From: Pseudonocardia sulfidoxydans NBRC 16205
GTDB taxonomy: Bacteria; Actinomycetota; Actinomycetes; Mycobacteriales; Pseudonocardiaceae
NCBI RefSeq assembly: GCF_007989085.1
Contig: NZ_BJVJ01000009.1
Span: 54,900 to 118,899, forward strand
Length of the DNA: 64,000 nucleotides
Direction: 5' to 3'
The notes below the pieces were generated by a model that did no database searches, was not told the DNA's origin, and saw only the letters and a program-made list of their open reading frames with translations. The position numbers and the translations under genes were made by a program. The stretch's first letter is position 1, and each line of letters starts with the position of its first letter. Shown here one piece after another: positions 28,431-36,756 of this stretch.

Positions 28431-30093
28431 GCCGTGGGGCGGTCGCGGGGATGCGGGCAGGGACGGTGACGGGCCCGGTCACGGTCGTCACCGGCGCGAC
28501 GGTGTGCAGCGGCACCCGGCCGCTGACGGTGGTGCCGCGGCCGGGGGCGGAGCTGAGCTCGAGGGTGCCGCCGATGGCGCCGAGCCGGTCGGCCATGTTC
28601 TGCATGCCGGCACCGGCGGCCATGTTGTCGACGTCGCAGCCCGGCCCGGTGTCGACGACGGCGAAGCGCAGCTCGTCGTCGTCCTCCTCGAGGGTGACGA
28701 CGACGCTCGCCTCCGGTGCGTGCTTGGCGGCGTTCTGCAGCGCTTCGAGGCAGCAGAAGTAGACGGCGGCCTCGAGCTGCTCGCCGTGGCGGGTGAGGCC
28801 CTGGGCGGCGACGGTGACGTCGAGCGGGTTGCGCTTGGCAGCGGCGCGCAGGGCCTCGTCGAGCCCGGAGTCGCGCAGCAGCGGCGGATAGATGCCGTGG
28901 GCGAGGTTGCGCAGCTCTTCGATGGACTCGCGCACCCCGGCGTCGAGCTCGTCGAGCAGCTCCAGGTTGGCCGCACCGGTGCTGCCGGCCTCGGACAGGC
29001 TGTCGCGCACCAGCCGGAGCCCGACGGCGAGCGCGACGAGGTGCTGCTGGGCGCCGTCGTGGAGGTCGCGTTCGATGCGGCGGCGTTCGGCGTCGGCGGT
29101 GCGGACGAGGCGGCCGCGGGAGGCCTGCAGGTCGGCGTTGGAGCGGCGCAGGTCGGCGAGCGTGGCCTGGAGGGCCTCGTCGAGGGCTCGGTTGCGCAGC
29201 ACGATCGCGAGCCGGCGGGCGACCTCGGCGAGGGCACGTTCGTCGGCGGCGGTGAACTGGTCGGCGTCGACGGGACGTTCGACGACGACGAGCGCGAGCA
29301 CCCGGCCGCCGTGGACGGCGGGGGCGAGCCGCAGCTGGGTGGTGGTGGCGGCGGTGTCGTGGTCGGCGATCAGCCGGGGCAGCCACAGCCGCAGCCAGCC
29401 CGGCCCGGCGACGCCGGCGCGTTCGAGGGTGGCCATCTCGGTGGCGTCGAGCGGCGGCGGGGGCGCGGTGTCCTCGTAGGGTTCGGGGACGACGAGGCCC
29501 CGGTGCAGGCCGGGGGCGTCGGGGACACCCGTCCAGATCTGGACGCAGGACAGGCGCCAGTCGCGGCGCATGGTCTCGGCGAGGCGGCGCAGCAGGTCGT
29601 CGACGGGGGTGCCGCGGCCGGCGCGTTCGGCGAAGTCGGCGAGCAGCTCGTCGGGTGAGCGGCGGGTGCCGAGCAGCGACATGCGCGCCGAGCGGCCGGC
29701 GCGGCGGCCCAGCGGCCCGGCGAGGGTGGCGACGAGCAGCATGCCGAGCAGGGCCGGGTTCACGAGGTCCTGCTGGGCGCCCGACGGCAGTTTGCCGAGG
29801 GCGAGCAGGGTGAGCACGAGCCCGGCGTCGACGGCCACGGCGAGGCCGGCGAAGTCGGCCGCGGCGACGAGCACGGTGGTGCTGGCGCGGCGGGCGCGGG
29901 CGCTGAACCCGGCGAGGACGGCGATCACGATCGGGGCGGCGGCCAGCAGCGCCGACACCCACAGCGGCGGGCCGCCGCGCAGCAGGCCGACGCACACGGC
30001 GACCGACGCGATCCCGATGCCGACGACGAGCCCGGACAGCAGCAGGGACCGGCGGGCGCGGCGGCCCGGCGCGGCGGACGCGGCGCGGATCAC
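28423..30093 (-). CDS. Sensor histidine kinase (HisKA_3) with GAF-like domain
   Basis: The 556-residue kinase begins with about four membrane helices, followed by a GAF-like region from about 170 to 310. A coiled segment leads into the H-box ERRRIERDLHDGAQQHL with the phosphorylated His. The ATPase domain has ALQNAAKHAP (N-box), VVDTGPGCD and GAGMQNMADRLGAIGGTL. This is the class that pairs with NarL-type regulators. It is encoded between the ATPase and permease of an ABC exporter with overlaps on both sides (GTGA, ATGGGTGA), so it probably senses the exported compound or envelope damage. No response regulator is in the operon. Confidence 0.93.
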   Translation of the reverse strand: MIRAASAAPGRRARRSLLLSGLVVGIGIASVAVCVGLLRGGPPLWVSALLAAAPIVIAVLAGFSARARRASTTVLVAAADFAGLAVAVDAGLVLTLLALGKLPSGAQQDLVNPALLGMLLVATLAGPLGRRAGRSARMSLLGTRRSPDELLADFAERAGRGTPVDDLLRRLAETMRRDWRLSCVQIWTGVPDAPGLHRGLVVPEPYEDTAPPPPLDATEMATLERAGVAGPGWLRLWLPRLIADHDTAATTTQLRLAPAVHGGRVLALVVVERPVDADQFTAADERALAEVARRLAIVLRNRALDEALQATLADLRRSNADLQASRGRLVRTADAERRRIERDLHDGAQQHLVALAVGLRLVRDSLSEAGSTGAANLELLDELDAGVRESIEELRNLAHGIYPPLLRDSGLDEALRAAAKRNPLDVTVAAQGLTRHGEQLEAAVYFCCLEALQNAAKHAPEASVVVTLEEDDDELRFAVVDTGPGCDVDNMAAGAGMQNMADRLGAIGGTLELSSAPGRGTTVSGRVPLHTVAPVTTVTGPVTVPARIPATAPRHG

Positions 30094-30872
30094 GACGGCT
30101 CCCCGGAGGTGTCGGCGTCGAGCAGCACCCCGTCGCGGATCCGGACGATCCGTTGTGCGCCACCGGCGACGTCGGCGCTGTGGGTGACCATCAGGATGGT
30201 CTGCCCGTCGCGGTGCAGGCGGGTGAACAGGTCGAGGACCTCGGCGGCGCCGTCGGAGTCGAGCGCGCCGGTGGGTTCGTCGGCCAGCAGCAGGGTGGGC
30301 CGGTTGGCCAGGGCGCGGGCGATCGCGACGCGCTGGCGCTGCCCACCGGACAGGGCGGCCGGCCGCTCCCCCTGCTTCTCCAGCAGGCCGAGGGTGTCGA
30401 GCAGGTCACGGGCCCGTTCGGTGGCCTCGGCGGGCTTCGCGCCGGCGACGAGCGCGGCGAGCGCGACGTTCTCCAGCGCGGACATGTGGTCGATGAGGTG
30501 GAAGAACTGGAAGACGAGGCCGACGTGGCGGCGGCGCAGCCGGGCGAGCCGGGCAGCGCCGAGCTCCTCGGTGCGGACCCCGGCGAGCGTCACCGATCCC
30601 TCGTCGGCCCGGTCGAGGCCGGCGAGCAGGTGCAGCAGCGTCGACTTCCCGCTGCCCGACGGGCCCATGAGCGCGACGAACTCGCCGTGCCCGACGGTGA
30701 GGTCGACCCCCCGCAGCGCCCGCACGGGGGCGGTCTCGGCCTCGTAGGTCTTGCGCAGGCCGCGGACGACGAGCTCGGGCGGGGGCGCGCCGGGGCCGGG
30801 GGCCGTTTCCGGGACGGCGTCGGGTAGCGGGGCGTCGCCCGCCCGCGCCGTCGCCTCGTAGCTCGCGCTCAC
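30090..30872 (-). CDS. ABC exporter ATP-binding protein, MacB/LolD type
   Basis: This is the energy subunit for the permease at 26073-28430. All motifs are present: Walker A GPSGSGKST, Q-loop FQFFHL, signature LSGGQRQRVAIARAL, Walker B LLLADEPTGALD and switch His in VTHS. The start at GTG 30872 gives 260 residues; GTG codons a few triplets upstream are alternatives. Its stop overlaps the kinase start as GTGA. First gene of the ATPase-kinase-permease operon. Confidence 0.92.
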   Translation of the reverse strand: MSASYEATARAGDAPLPDAVPETAPGPGAPPPELVVRGLRKTYEAETAPVRALRGVDLTVGHGEFVALMGPSGSGKSTLLHLLAGLDRADEGSVTLAGVRTEELGAARLARLRRRHVGLVFQFFHLIDHMSALENVALAALVAGAKPAEATERARDLLDTLGLLEKQGERPAALSGGQRQRVAIARALANRPTLLLADEPTGALDSDGAAEVLDLFTRLHRDGQTILMVTHSADVAGGAQRIVRIRDGVLLDADTSGEPS

Positions 30873-30923
30873 CGCCACCACCACATCCCCGACCACGCGC
30901 CCGACCCCGGGCGACGTCCGAAT

Positions 30924-30968
30924 CGTCGGAACGGGCCCCGGATCCGTTACCCGGTGCCCGTTCCGACG
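30924..30968. terminator. 13-bp perfect inverted repeat downstream of the oxidase gene
   Basis: CGTCGGAACGGGC and GCCCGTTCCGACG are perfect 13-base arms with a 19-base spacer. It lies 42 bases beyond the stop of the alternative-oxidase gene and 52 bases before the ATPase start, both on the minus strand. It is either the oxidase terminator or an attenuator for the ABC operon. Confidence 0.6.
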
Positions 30969-31009
30969 TGCTGTCCTGTTCGTGATCATTCCCTGCCGCA
31001 CCGACAAGG

Positions 31010-31858
31010 TCAGCCGAGCGTGTCCTCGCGCAGGTAGCGCTCCGACTCCTGCTTGTGCATCCGCTCGTCGTGCCCGATCTGGCGCAGCAGGTCGGCCAGC
31101 GAGTCCAGGGCGCCGTACTGCGCGGCGACCACGGAGCCGTGCGCCCGGTGCTCGAACCCGGGGTTCTCGGCGACGAACTGGGCGTACTCGTGCTCGGCGT
31201 GGTCCTCGAAGTCGGCGTTGAGGCGGTAGCTCCAGCGCGGCGCGAGGACGAACAGCAGCCAGGAGGTGTGGTAGTAGCCGACGGCCATGAGCCAGGGCAG
31301 GAAGCGGTAGCGGAACCCGCCCAGCTTCCGGCCGCTCTGCGCCACGAGCTCGGCGGTGATGAGCAGGTGCCACTGCTCGTTGTCCTGCTGTTCGCGGTTC
31401 TCCTCGATGCGCTCGCGGATGCGGTTCGCCACACCGATGTCGCGGTGCCGCCGCGTCAGCGCGCGGTAGGCCGCGTTCTCCCAGATCTGGTACGGGATAC
31501 GGGCGACGATCTCCAGGACCTGGAACTTCTCCATGGTGCGGCGGCGTCCGTAGAGCAGGTCCATCGTCGCGAACAGCATCCGCGCGACGAGGCTGTAGCG
31601 GCGCCGCGGCGCGAGGAGGGTGGCGTCCTGTTCGCGGCGCAGCGCCCGGCGGCCGAGTCTCGGGGTCCGGGCGGCGGTCGTGCGTCCGGGGCCGGCACCG
31701 GCGCGCGACACGGGGACGCTCGCGCCGACGGGGGCCGGGACGGGCCGGGCCACGTGGCGCGGTGACGGGAACTCCGGCAGGAACTCGACCGTCGGCATCC
31801 GATCGGTGGTGGCGTCGGTGGCGTGGCGGGTGGCGTCGGGCAGGGTCGGGACGCTCAT
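31010..31858 (-). CDS. Alternative-oxidase family di-iron protein
   Basis: The 282-residue protein resembles the alternative quinol oxidases. Ligand-type motifs appear in the right order: a Glu helix ending ENREQQDNEQWHLLI (ExxH), a membrane-associated hydrophobic helix (YYHTSWLLFVLAPRWSYRL), then FEDHAEHEYAQFV and IGHDERMHK (ExxH). Plant and fungal enzymes read LSPxFxHRxVxxLEEEAxxxY in the third region, a good match in spacing. Such enzymes pass electrons from quinol to oxygen without proton pumping. The N-terminal 85 residues are Pro/Arg-rich and have no counterpart. The start is ATG 31858, behind GAGGAG. A GGTGTG/CACACC site precedes it. Confidence 0.82.
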   Translation of the reverse strand: MSVPTLPDATRHATDATTDRMPTVEFLPEFPSPRHVARPVPAPVGASVPVSRAGAGPGRTTAARTPRLGRRALRREQDATLLAPRRRYSLVARMLFATMDLLYGRRRTMEKFQVLEIVARIPYQIWENAAYRALTRRHRDIGVANRIRERIEENREQQDNEQWHLLITAELVAQSGRKLGGFRYRFLPWLMAVGYYHTSWLLFVLAPRWSYRLNADFEDHAEHEYAQFVAENPGFEHRAHGSVVAAQYGALDSLADLLRQIGHDERMHKQESERYLREDTLG

Positions 31859-31970
31859 CTCGGTGCTCCTCGTCGGGGAGTCCCGGCCCGGCTCTGCTGC
31901 CGTCCCGGTGACGAGGTGGACTCTGCCCGCGCAGGCCGTCCGGGCCGATCATGCTGCCCGGCCGGTCCGG

Positions 31971-31987
31971 GGTGTGGCGAGCACACC
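31971..31987. promoter_or_regulatory. Second GGTGTGGC-CACACC operator-like site
   Basis: GGTGTGGCGAGCACACC has perfect 6-base arms and shares 15 of 17 bases with the site at 22671. It is 113 bases before the oxidase start. Placement in front of both this gene and the response-regulator gene suggests that regulator, or another common one, acts here. Confidence 0.55.
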
Positions 31988-32133
31988 CAGCGGCGGTGGG
32001 GACCACCCCGCCGACGGGTCGTCCCGGCGTGCCCGGGGGCCGTGTTGTGTGGCGCTCCGGGCGGGTCGTAGGGTTGGCGCGCGGTTGAGAACAACAGTCC
32101 GCGTCACCTGTCCGGAGAGCCCGAGGAGCGACG

Positions 32134-32532
32134 GTGCGCATGAACGGTGAGACGGGCGGACCTGCCGACGAGGTCGGCGAGCCCACCGCCGAGGTCATCC
32201 GTTTCGACGCCGTCGAGCACGGCGACGGGGCGGTCGTCCTCCATGTCAGCGGCGAGGTCGACACGCTGACGGCACCGATGCTGTCCGAACGCATCGCCGA
32301 CAAGCTGCCCACGGCGAACCTGCTGGTCCTCGACCTGTCGTCGGTGACGTTCCTGGGTTCGGCCGGTCTCGCGGCGCTCGTCGCGGCCAAGGACGACGCG
32401 CAGCAGCAGGACCGCCGGCTCACGCTCGTGTGCGGGTCCCGGATCGTCACCCGCGCCCTGGAGGCCACCGGCCTGCTCGGCCTGTTCGACACGGCCGACG
32501 GTGTGCCGGAGGCGTTGCGCCCCACGGCCTGA
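32134..32532 (+). CDS. STAS-domain anti-sigma factor antagonist
   Basis: The 132-residue protein has the SpoIIAA/RsbV-type STAS fold: VVLHVSGEVDTLTAPML, then LLVLDLSSVTFLGSAGLAAL, where the Ser in FLGSAG is the usual site phosphorylated by an anti-sigma kinase. The N-terminal 20 residues are acidic and flexible. GTG 32134 follows GAGGAG; ATG 32140 is an alternative. No kinase gene adjoins it; the closest RsbW-type gene is at 42197. Confidence 0.9.
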   Translation: MRMNGETGGPADEVGEPTAEVIRFDAVEHGDGAVVLHVSGEVDTLTAPMLSERIADKLPTANLLVLDLSSVTFLGSAGLAALVAAKDDAQQQDRRLTLVCGSRIVTRALEATGLLGLFDTADGVPEALRPTA

Positions 32533-32548
32533 CGGTCGGTGGCGCCGT

Positions 32549-32644
32549 GGAGGCGTCTGGGTGCCTGGTGGCCCCCGCGGTCTTCAACACCGACGTGGCC
32601 GAGCATCTCGGTCAGGCGGGTTCGATTCCCGTCCGCCTCCGCCA
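32549..32644 (+). tRNA. selC: tRNA-Sec (anticodon UCA)
   Basis: The 96-base gene starts GGAGGCG and ends CGCCTCC-G-CCA, with CCA encoded. The anticodon stem CGGT/ACCG holds the loop CTTCAAC, giving anticodon TCA, which reads UGA. A long variable arm (CCGAG/CTCGG) and the T arm GCGGG-TTCGATT-CCCGT follow. The 8-base 3' acceptor side is as in other selenocysteine tRNAs, although the eighth 5' base is T and would not pair with C. selD, selA and selB lie 3-7 kb downstream. Confidence 0.95.
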
Positions 32645-32769
32645 TCCGGCCCGCCGTGCGCGCCGTGAAGCGGCCGTACGGGTGAACAGACGGTGTCGTG
32701 GTGATCGACTTCGGCGTGGTTGCGGCGGGTCGGTACGGCGGCGACCGGCGCGGATGTCAGAGTGAGCCG

Positions 32770-34101
32770 ATGGCGAGCACGCTCTCCGACCGTGCCGGCC
32801 CGGACATGTCCGGGCTCGCGGGCGCCGACGCGTCGACGATCGCCGCGCGGGTGCGCGACGGGGACGCCACCGCCGCCGACGTCGCCGACGCCCACCTGAC
32901 CCGCATCGCCGCCGTCGACGCCCGGGTGGGCGCGTTCGGCGCGGTCGATCCCGAGCGGGTGCGCGCGGAGGCCAGCGGCATCGACGCCCGCACCGACCGC
33001 TTCGCGCTCCCGCTGGCCGGGGTCCCGGTCGCGGTGGAGGACGACGTCGCGCTCGCCGGGGTCCCCACCGGGCACGGTGTGGTCGGCGACCGTCCCGACG
33101 AGCCCGCGATGCGCGACGACGCGCTCGTCCGGCGCCTGCGTGCGGCGGGCGCGATCGTGCTGGGGCGCACCAGGACCGCCGAGCTCGGCGTGTGCGGCTT
33201 CACCCGGATGGCACCCGGGGCGGGTGGTCCCGTCGACATCGCGCTGCCGGCGTCGAACCCCTGCGGTGCCGGGGCGGCCGCGGTCGCCGCCGGGATGACG
33301 GCGCTGGCGCTGGGCCGCGACGGCGGCGGGTCGGTGCGGCTGGCCGCGGCCTGGTGCGGGCAGGTCGGCCTCAAGCCCGGGCACGGGGCGCTACCACTGC
33401 CGGGCGGTGCCGAGGAGCGCTGGTTCGGGCTCGCCGAGACAGGCCTGGTCGCCCGCACCGCCGCCGACGTCGCGCTGCTGTTCGAAGCCCTGTCGGGCGT
33501 CACGGTCGGCGACCTCGCGGCGGTGGGCATCCCGCGGCGGGTCGCGGTCTCGACGGCCAGCCCGTCGGGTCGGGGGAAGCTCGACCCCGCGCACCACGAC
33601 GCCGTCCGCAAGGCCGCCCGCCGGTTCACCGAGCTGGGCGTGCAGGCCGTCGACGCCGACCCGCCCTACCCGTCCGGCCTCGGCCGGGAGTGGACGCGGC
33701 GCTGGCGCGCTGGTGTGGCGCAGGAGGCCGCCTCGCTCCAGATCGACGACGGTGAACTGGGCAGGCGAACGTCCGCCGTGGTGCGGCGCGGGCGTCGCGA
33801 CCTGCGCCGCGAACGGGTCGTCCCCGGCACCGTGCACACGTGGCGCGACCGGATGGCGGGCTGGCTCGACGGTGGCCGCTACGACGTCCTCGTGCTGCCC
33901 GCTGTCGGGTCCCGGGCGCCGGCGATGCGCGGGTCGCGCCCCGTCCCGGTGCCCTACACGCAGGCCTGGAACCTGGCCGGGCTCCCGGCGCTGGTCGTGC
34001 CGGTCAGGTGGGGCGCCGCCCGGGTGCCGGTGCAGCTCGTCGGCCGCCCGGCCAGCGAACCCCTCCTGCTGGCCACCGCGGCCTGCCTCCAGACCCTGTG
34101 A
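32770..34101 (+). CDS. Amidase-signature-family protein, catalytically degenerate
   Basis: The 443-residue protein aligns with amidases over its length: LTRIAAVDARVGAFGAVDPE, PLAGVPVAVEDDV, GRTRTAELG, and a signature region ending AAGMTALALGRDGGGSVRL. Two of the three catalytic residues are missing. The Lys of GVPxAVKD is Glu, and the Ser of GGSSGG is lost in NPCGAGAAA; only the nucleophile-type Ser in GGGSVR remains. Amide hydrolysis by the normal Ser-cisSer-Lys mechanism is therefore unlikely. The start is ATG 32770. Its TGA stop is part of the palindrome that follows. It stands between selC and the sel operons. Confidence 0.82.
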   Translation: MASTLSDRAGPDMSGLAGADASTIAARVRDGDATAADVADAHLTRIAAVDARVGAFGAVDPERVRAEASGIDARTDRFALPLAGVPVAVEDDVALAGVPTGHGVVGDRPDEPAMRDDALVRRLRAAGAIVLGRTRTAELGVCGFTRMAPGAGGPVDIALPASNPCGAGAAAVAAGMTALALGRDGGGSVRLAAAWCGQVGLKPGHGALPLPGGAEERWFGLAETGLVARTAADVALLFEALSGVTVGDLAAVGIPRRVAVSTASPSGRGKLDPAHHDAVRKAARRFTELGVQAVDADPPYPSGLGREWTRRWRAGVAQEAASLQIDDGELGRRTSAVVRRGRRDLRRERVVPGTVHTWRDRMAGWLDGGRYDVLVLPAVGSRAPAMRGSRPVPVPYTQAWNLAGLPALVVPVRWGAARVPVQLVGRPASEPLLLATAACLQTL

Positions 34102-34137
34102 GCGGCGATAGTCGCTATCGCGACTATCGCCGCTCAC
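34098..34137. repeat. 40-bp palindromic repeat, copy 5
   Basis: This copy has C for T in the left arm (GTGAGCGG) and a matching G for A on the right (CCGCTCAC), so pairing is kept. The TGA at 34099-34101 is the amidase-like gene's stop codon. The copy ends 13 bases from the stop of the PhoX-like gene on the other strand. Confidence 0.9.
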
Positions 34138-34149
34138 GACCCGGCGCGC

Positions 34150-35544
34150 TCAGCGCTGGTGGCGCCACGGCCCGGTGATCGCGAACGTGATCCCCGGCTC
34201 CTGGATGTTGGCGAACAGCGTCTTCCGGTCCGGCGAGTACACCGGCCCCGTGAACTCGACGTCGCCGATCTCGTTGCGCGCCAACGGGAACGTCCGGCCG
34301 TCGTCGGTGGCGCCGAACAGGTGCTGCACGCCCGCGCCGTCCTCGGCGAGGATCACGCCGCCGTAGGGCGAGACGCTGATGTTGTCGGGGCCGTCGAACG
34401 CGCCGTCGACGGTCGGATCGGGGTTGACCGCGAGCCGCAGGACGAGGGTGAGCGTGCCCCGCTCCGGGTCGTGGAACCACACCTGCCCGTCGTGCTGGAC
34501 CGGGCTCTCCTCGCGGGCGAAGCTGGACACGACGAAGGCACCCTCCGCGCCACCCCGTGAACCCCACCAGGCGCCCTCCAGCTTGCGGGCCCGGGTGACG
34601 TCGCCGTCACCCAGCTGGGAGCGGGTGGGCGTGGCGCGGCCGTCGCGGTCGGGCACGCTCACCCAGTCCGCCTCGTAGACGGTGCCGATCGCCGACGCGC
34701 GCGACAGGTCGTCGACGTGTGCGCCGGCGCCGTCGGTGGCGCGCAACGCGGCGAGCACGCCGTCGGTCGGGCCGAGCCGGCGCAGCGCACCCCTGCCGCC
34801 CGTGTAGCCGCGCGGCGGGGTCCAGCGGTAGAGCAGGCCGTTGGGCGTCGCCGAGTCCTCGGTCAGGTAGATCGCACCCGAGCGGGGGTCGACGGCGGCG
34901 GCCTCGTGCTCGAACCGGCCCAGGGCCATGATCGGCCGCGGGTCGCGGTTGGCGCGGTCGTCGAACGGGTCGACCTCGAAGACGTACCCGTGGTCCTTGG
35001 TGAAGCCGTCCTTGCCGGCAAGGACGTCGATCTCCTCGCAGGTCAGCCAGGTGTCCCACGGCGTCCGGCCGCCGGCGCAGTTGGTGGCGGTGCCGGCCAC
35101 GCCGACCCGTTCCCGGGTCCGGCCGCCGTCGCGACGCACGTCGACGATCGTGCAGCCGCCGGCCGCGGCGGGGTCGTAGACGAGGCCGTCGACGTGTGGG
35201 ACGGGCAGTTCGGTGCCCCACGGCTCGCGGATCTCGTGGTTGGTGACGAGCACGGTGCCGCCGCCGCGGGCCCGGAACGCTCCGGTGCCGTCGTGGTTGC
35301 GCGGCGTGGGCTCGCCCGACTCCAGCGTGGTCCGGCCGGCCTCGGTGACGATCGTGTACCGGAACCCGGCGGGCAGCGCGAGGCGCTTCGCGGGGTCGGC
35401 GACGAGCGGGCCGTAGCCCAGGGGCTTGCCGGGCGCGGCGGACGCGGGCGTGGCCTGCAGGGCGTCGACGCTGCCGATGAGCAGCACACCGGCGCCGACG
35501 GCCGCGGTGCGCTGGATGAAGTTGCGTCGGGACAGTTCGGTCAT
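34150..35544 (-). CDS. Tat-exported PhoX-like (DUF839) protein
   Basis: The 464-residue protein starts with a twin-arginine signal (SRRNFIQRTAAVGAGVLLIG) and an Ala-rich cleavage region. The rest has the repeated strands of the PhoX family: VTNHEIREPWG, WLTCEEID, GRFEHEAAAVDPRSGAIYLTED and FDGPDNISVSPYGGVILAEDG. PhoX enzymes are extracellular calcium/iron-dependent phosphatases, with Glu and Asp ligands in these stretches. Substrate is unproven; many DUF839 members are uncharacterised. ATG 35544 is chosen because the Tat motif follows at once. Confidence 0.87.
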   Translation of the reverse strand: MTELSRRNFIQRTAAVGAGVLLIGSVDALQATPASAAPGKPLGYGPLVADPAKRLALPAGFRYTIVTEAGRTTLESGEPTPRNHDGTGAFRARGGGTVLVTNHEIREPWGTELPVPHVDGLVYDPAAAGGCTIVDVRRDGGRTRERVGVAGTATNCAGGRTPWDTWLTCEEIDVLAGKDGFTKDHGYVFEVDPFDDRANRDPRPIMALGRFEHEAAAVDPRSGAIYLTEDSATPNGLLYRWTPPRGYTGGRGALRRLGPTDGVLAALRATDGAGAHVDDLSRASAIGTVYEADWVSVPDRDGRATPTRSQLGDGDVTRARKLEGAWWGSRGGAEGAFVVSSFAREESPVQHDGQVWFHDPERGTLTLVLRLAVNPDPTVDGAFDGPDNISVSPYGGVILAEDGAGVQHLFGATDDGRTFPLARNEIGDVEFTGPVYSPDRKTLFANIQEPGITFAITGPWRHQR

Positions 35545-35631
35545 CTCGTCCTCAGCTCCTGGTCCGCTCGTGGTGGGCGACCAGGGACGCTGCAGGACGA
35601 AGTCGACGATCTGATGAACAGAACGACCCTT

Positions 35632-35671
35632 GTGAGTGGCAATAGTCGCTATAGCGACTATTGCCACTCAC
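35632..35671. repeat. 40-bp palindromic repeat, copy 6
   Basis: The left arm has GGCAATAGTCGC where others have GGCGATAGTCGC, and the right arm changes to match (GCGACTATTGCC). The flanks CCCT and AGGG lengthen the stem. It lies 5 bases beyond the selD stop codon. Confidence 0.9.
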
Positions 35672-35675
35672 AGGG

Positions 35676-36713
35676 TCACGTCAGGCGGATGAGTCCGGTC
35701 CCGGCGGTGACCCGGCCGACGACCGCCGCGCGCAGACCCTGTTCCTGCAGCGCCGCAACGGCTTCCGCGGCCGCACCCGGCGCGGCGCCGAACAGCAGAC
35801 CGCCCGAGGTCTGGGCGTCGGCGAGCAGCAGCCGCTCGTGCTCGGACCGTTCCCCCGCGTCGACGACGTCGGCGGTCCAGTCGCGGTTGCGCCGCGTCCC
35901 ACCCGGGACGACACCGGACTCCAGCAGCTCCCGCGCACCCTCGACGACGGGGACCGCGTCGACGTCGACCGTCGCGTCCACCCCGGACGCCGCAGCCATC
36001 TTCTTGAGGTGCCCGAGCAGCCCGAACCCGGTGACGTCGGTGCAGCCGGTGGCGCCCGACGCGAGCGCGGCCACCGACGCCGCGGCGTTCGGCGTGGTCA
36101 TCGACGCGACCGCGGCCGCCGCGACGTCGGCCGGGGCGACCCCGCCCTTCACCGCCGACGACACGATCCCCACCCCCAGCGGCTTGGTGAGGACGAGCGC
36201 GTCGCCGTCACGCAGCCCGGTGTTGGTGAGTACCCGGTCCGGGTGCACCTCCCCCACGACGGCCAGCCCGTACTTCGGCTCCGGGTCGTCGATCGAGTGC
36301 CCGCCGACGACGGCGAACCCGCACTCCGCGCCCGCGTCCGCGCCACCGGCGAGGACCTCGGCGAGCAGTTCCTCGGGCAGGTCGTCCGACGGCCACGCCA
36401 CCAGGTTCAGCGCGAACAGCGGCCGTCCACCCATCGCGTAGACGTCGGACACCGCGTTGACCGCCGCGATCCGGCCCCAGGTGCGGGCGTCGTCGACGAT
36501 CGGGGTGAAGAAGTCCGTGGTGGCGACGAGCGCGCGGTCGGCGTCGAGGCGCCAGACGGCCGCGTCGTCGCCGGTCTCGGTGCCCACCAACAGGTCCGGG
36601 TGCGACGGGGGTGTAATGCGGGCGAGGACGTCGGCGAGCCGACCGGGGGCGAGCTTGCAGGCGCACCCCCCGCCGTGGCTGAACTCGGTGAGGCGGCGCG
36701 CGGCAACGGGCAT
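35676..36713 (-). CDS. selD: Selenide, water dikinase (selenophosphate synthetase)
   Basis: The 345-residue enzyme makes selenophosphate from selenide and ATP, the selenium donor for Sec-tRNA. The glycine-rich active loop is HGGGCACKLAP, with Cys where some SelD proteins have selenocysteine, and the essential Lys. ATTDFFTPIVDDA, NAVSDVYAMGGRPLFAL and GCTDVTGFGLLGH are the expected metal and nucleotide motifs. The start is ATG 36713; it is divergent from selA with 43 bases between. Confidence 0.96.
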   Translation of the reverse strand: MPVAARRLTEFSHGGGCACKLAPGRLADVLARITPPSHPDLLVGTETGDDAAVWRLDADRALVATTDFFTPIVDDARTWGRIAAVNAVSDVYAMGGRPLFALNLVAWPSDDLPEELLAEVLAGGADAGAECGFAVVGGHSIDDPEPKYGLAVVGEVHPDRVLTNTGLRDGDALVLTKPLGVGIVSSAVKGGVAPADVAAAAVASMTTPNAAASVAALASGATGCTDVTGFGLLGHLKKMAAASGVDATVDVDAVPVVEGARELLESGVVPGGTRRNRDWTADVVDAGERSEHERLLLADAQTSGGLLFGAAPGAAAEAVAALQEQGLRAAVVGRVTAGTGLIRLT

Positions 36714-36756
36714 GCGTCCGAGCGTAGGCCTCACTCACGACCAATAGGGTGACGGC

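Noticed and set aside
35676..36713. SelD as a selenoprotein
   Set aside because: The active-loop residue is a normal Cys codon and the frame is open without an internal UGA.
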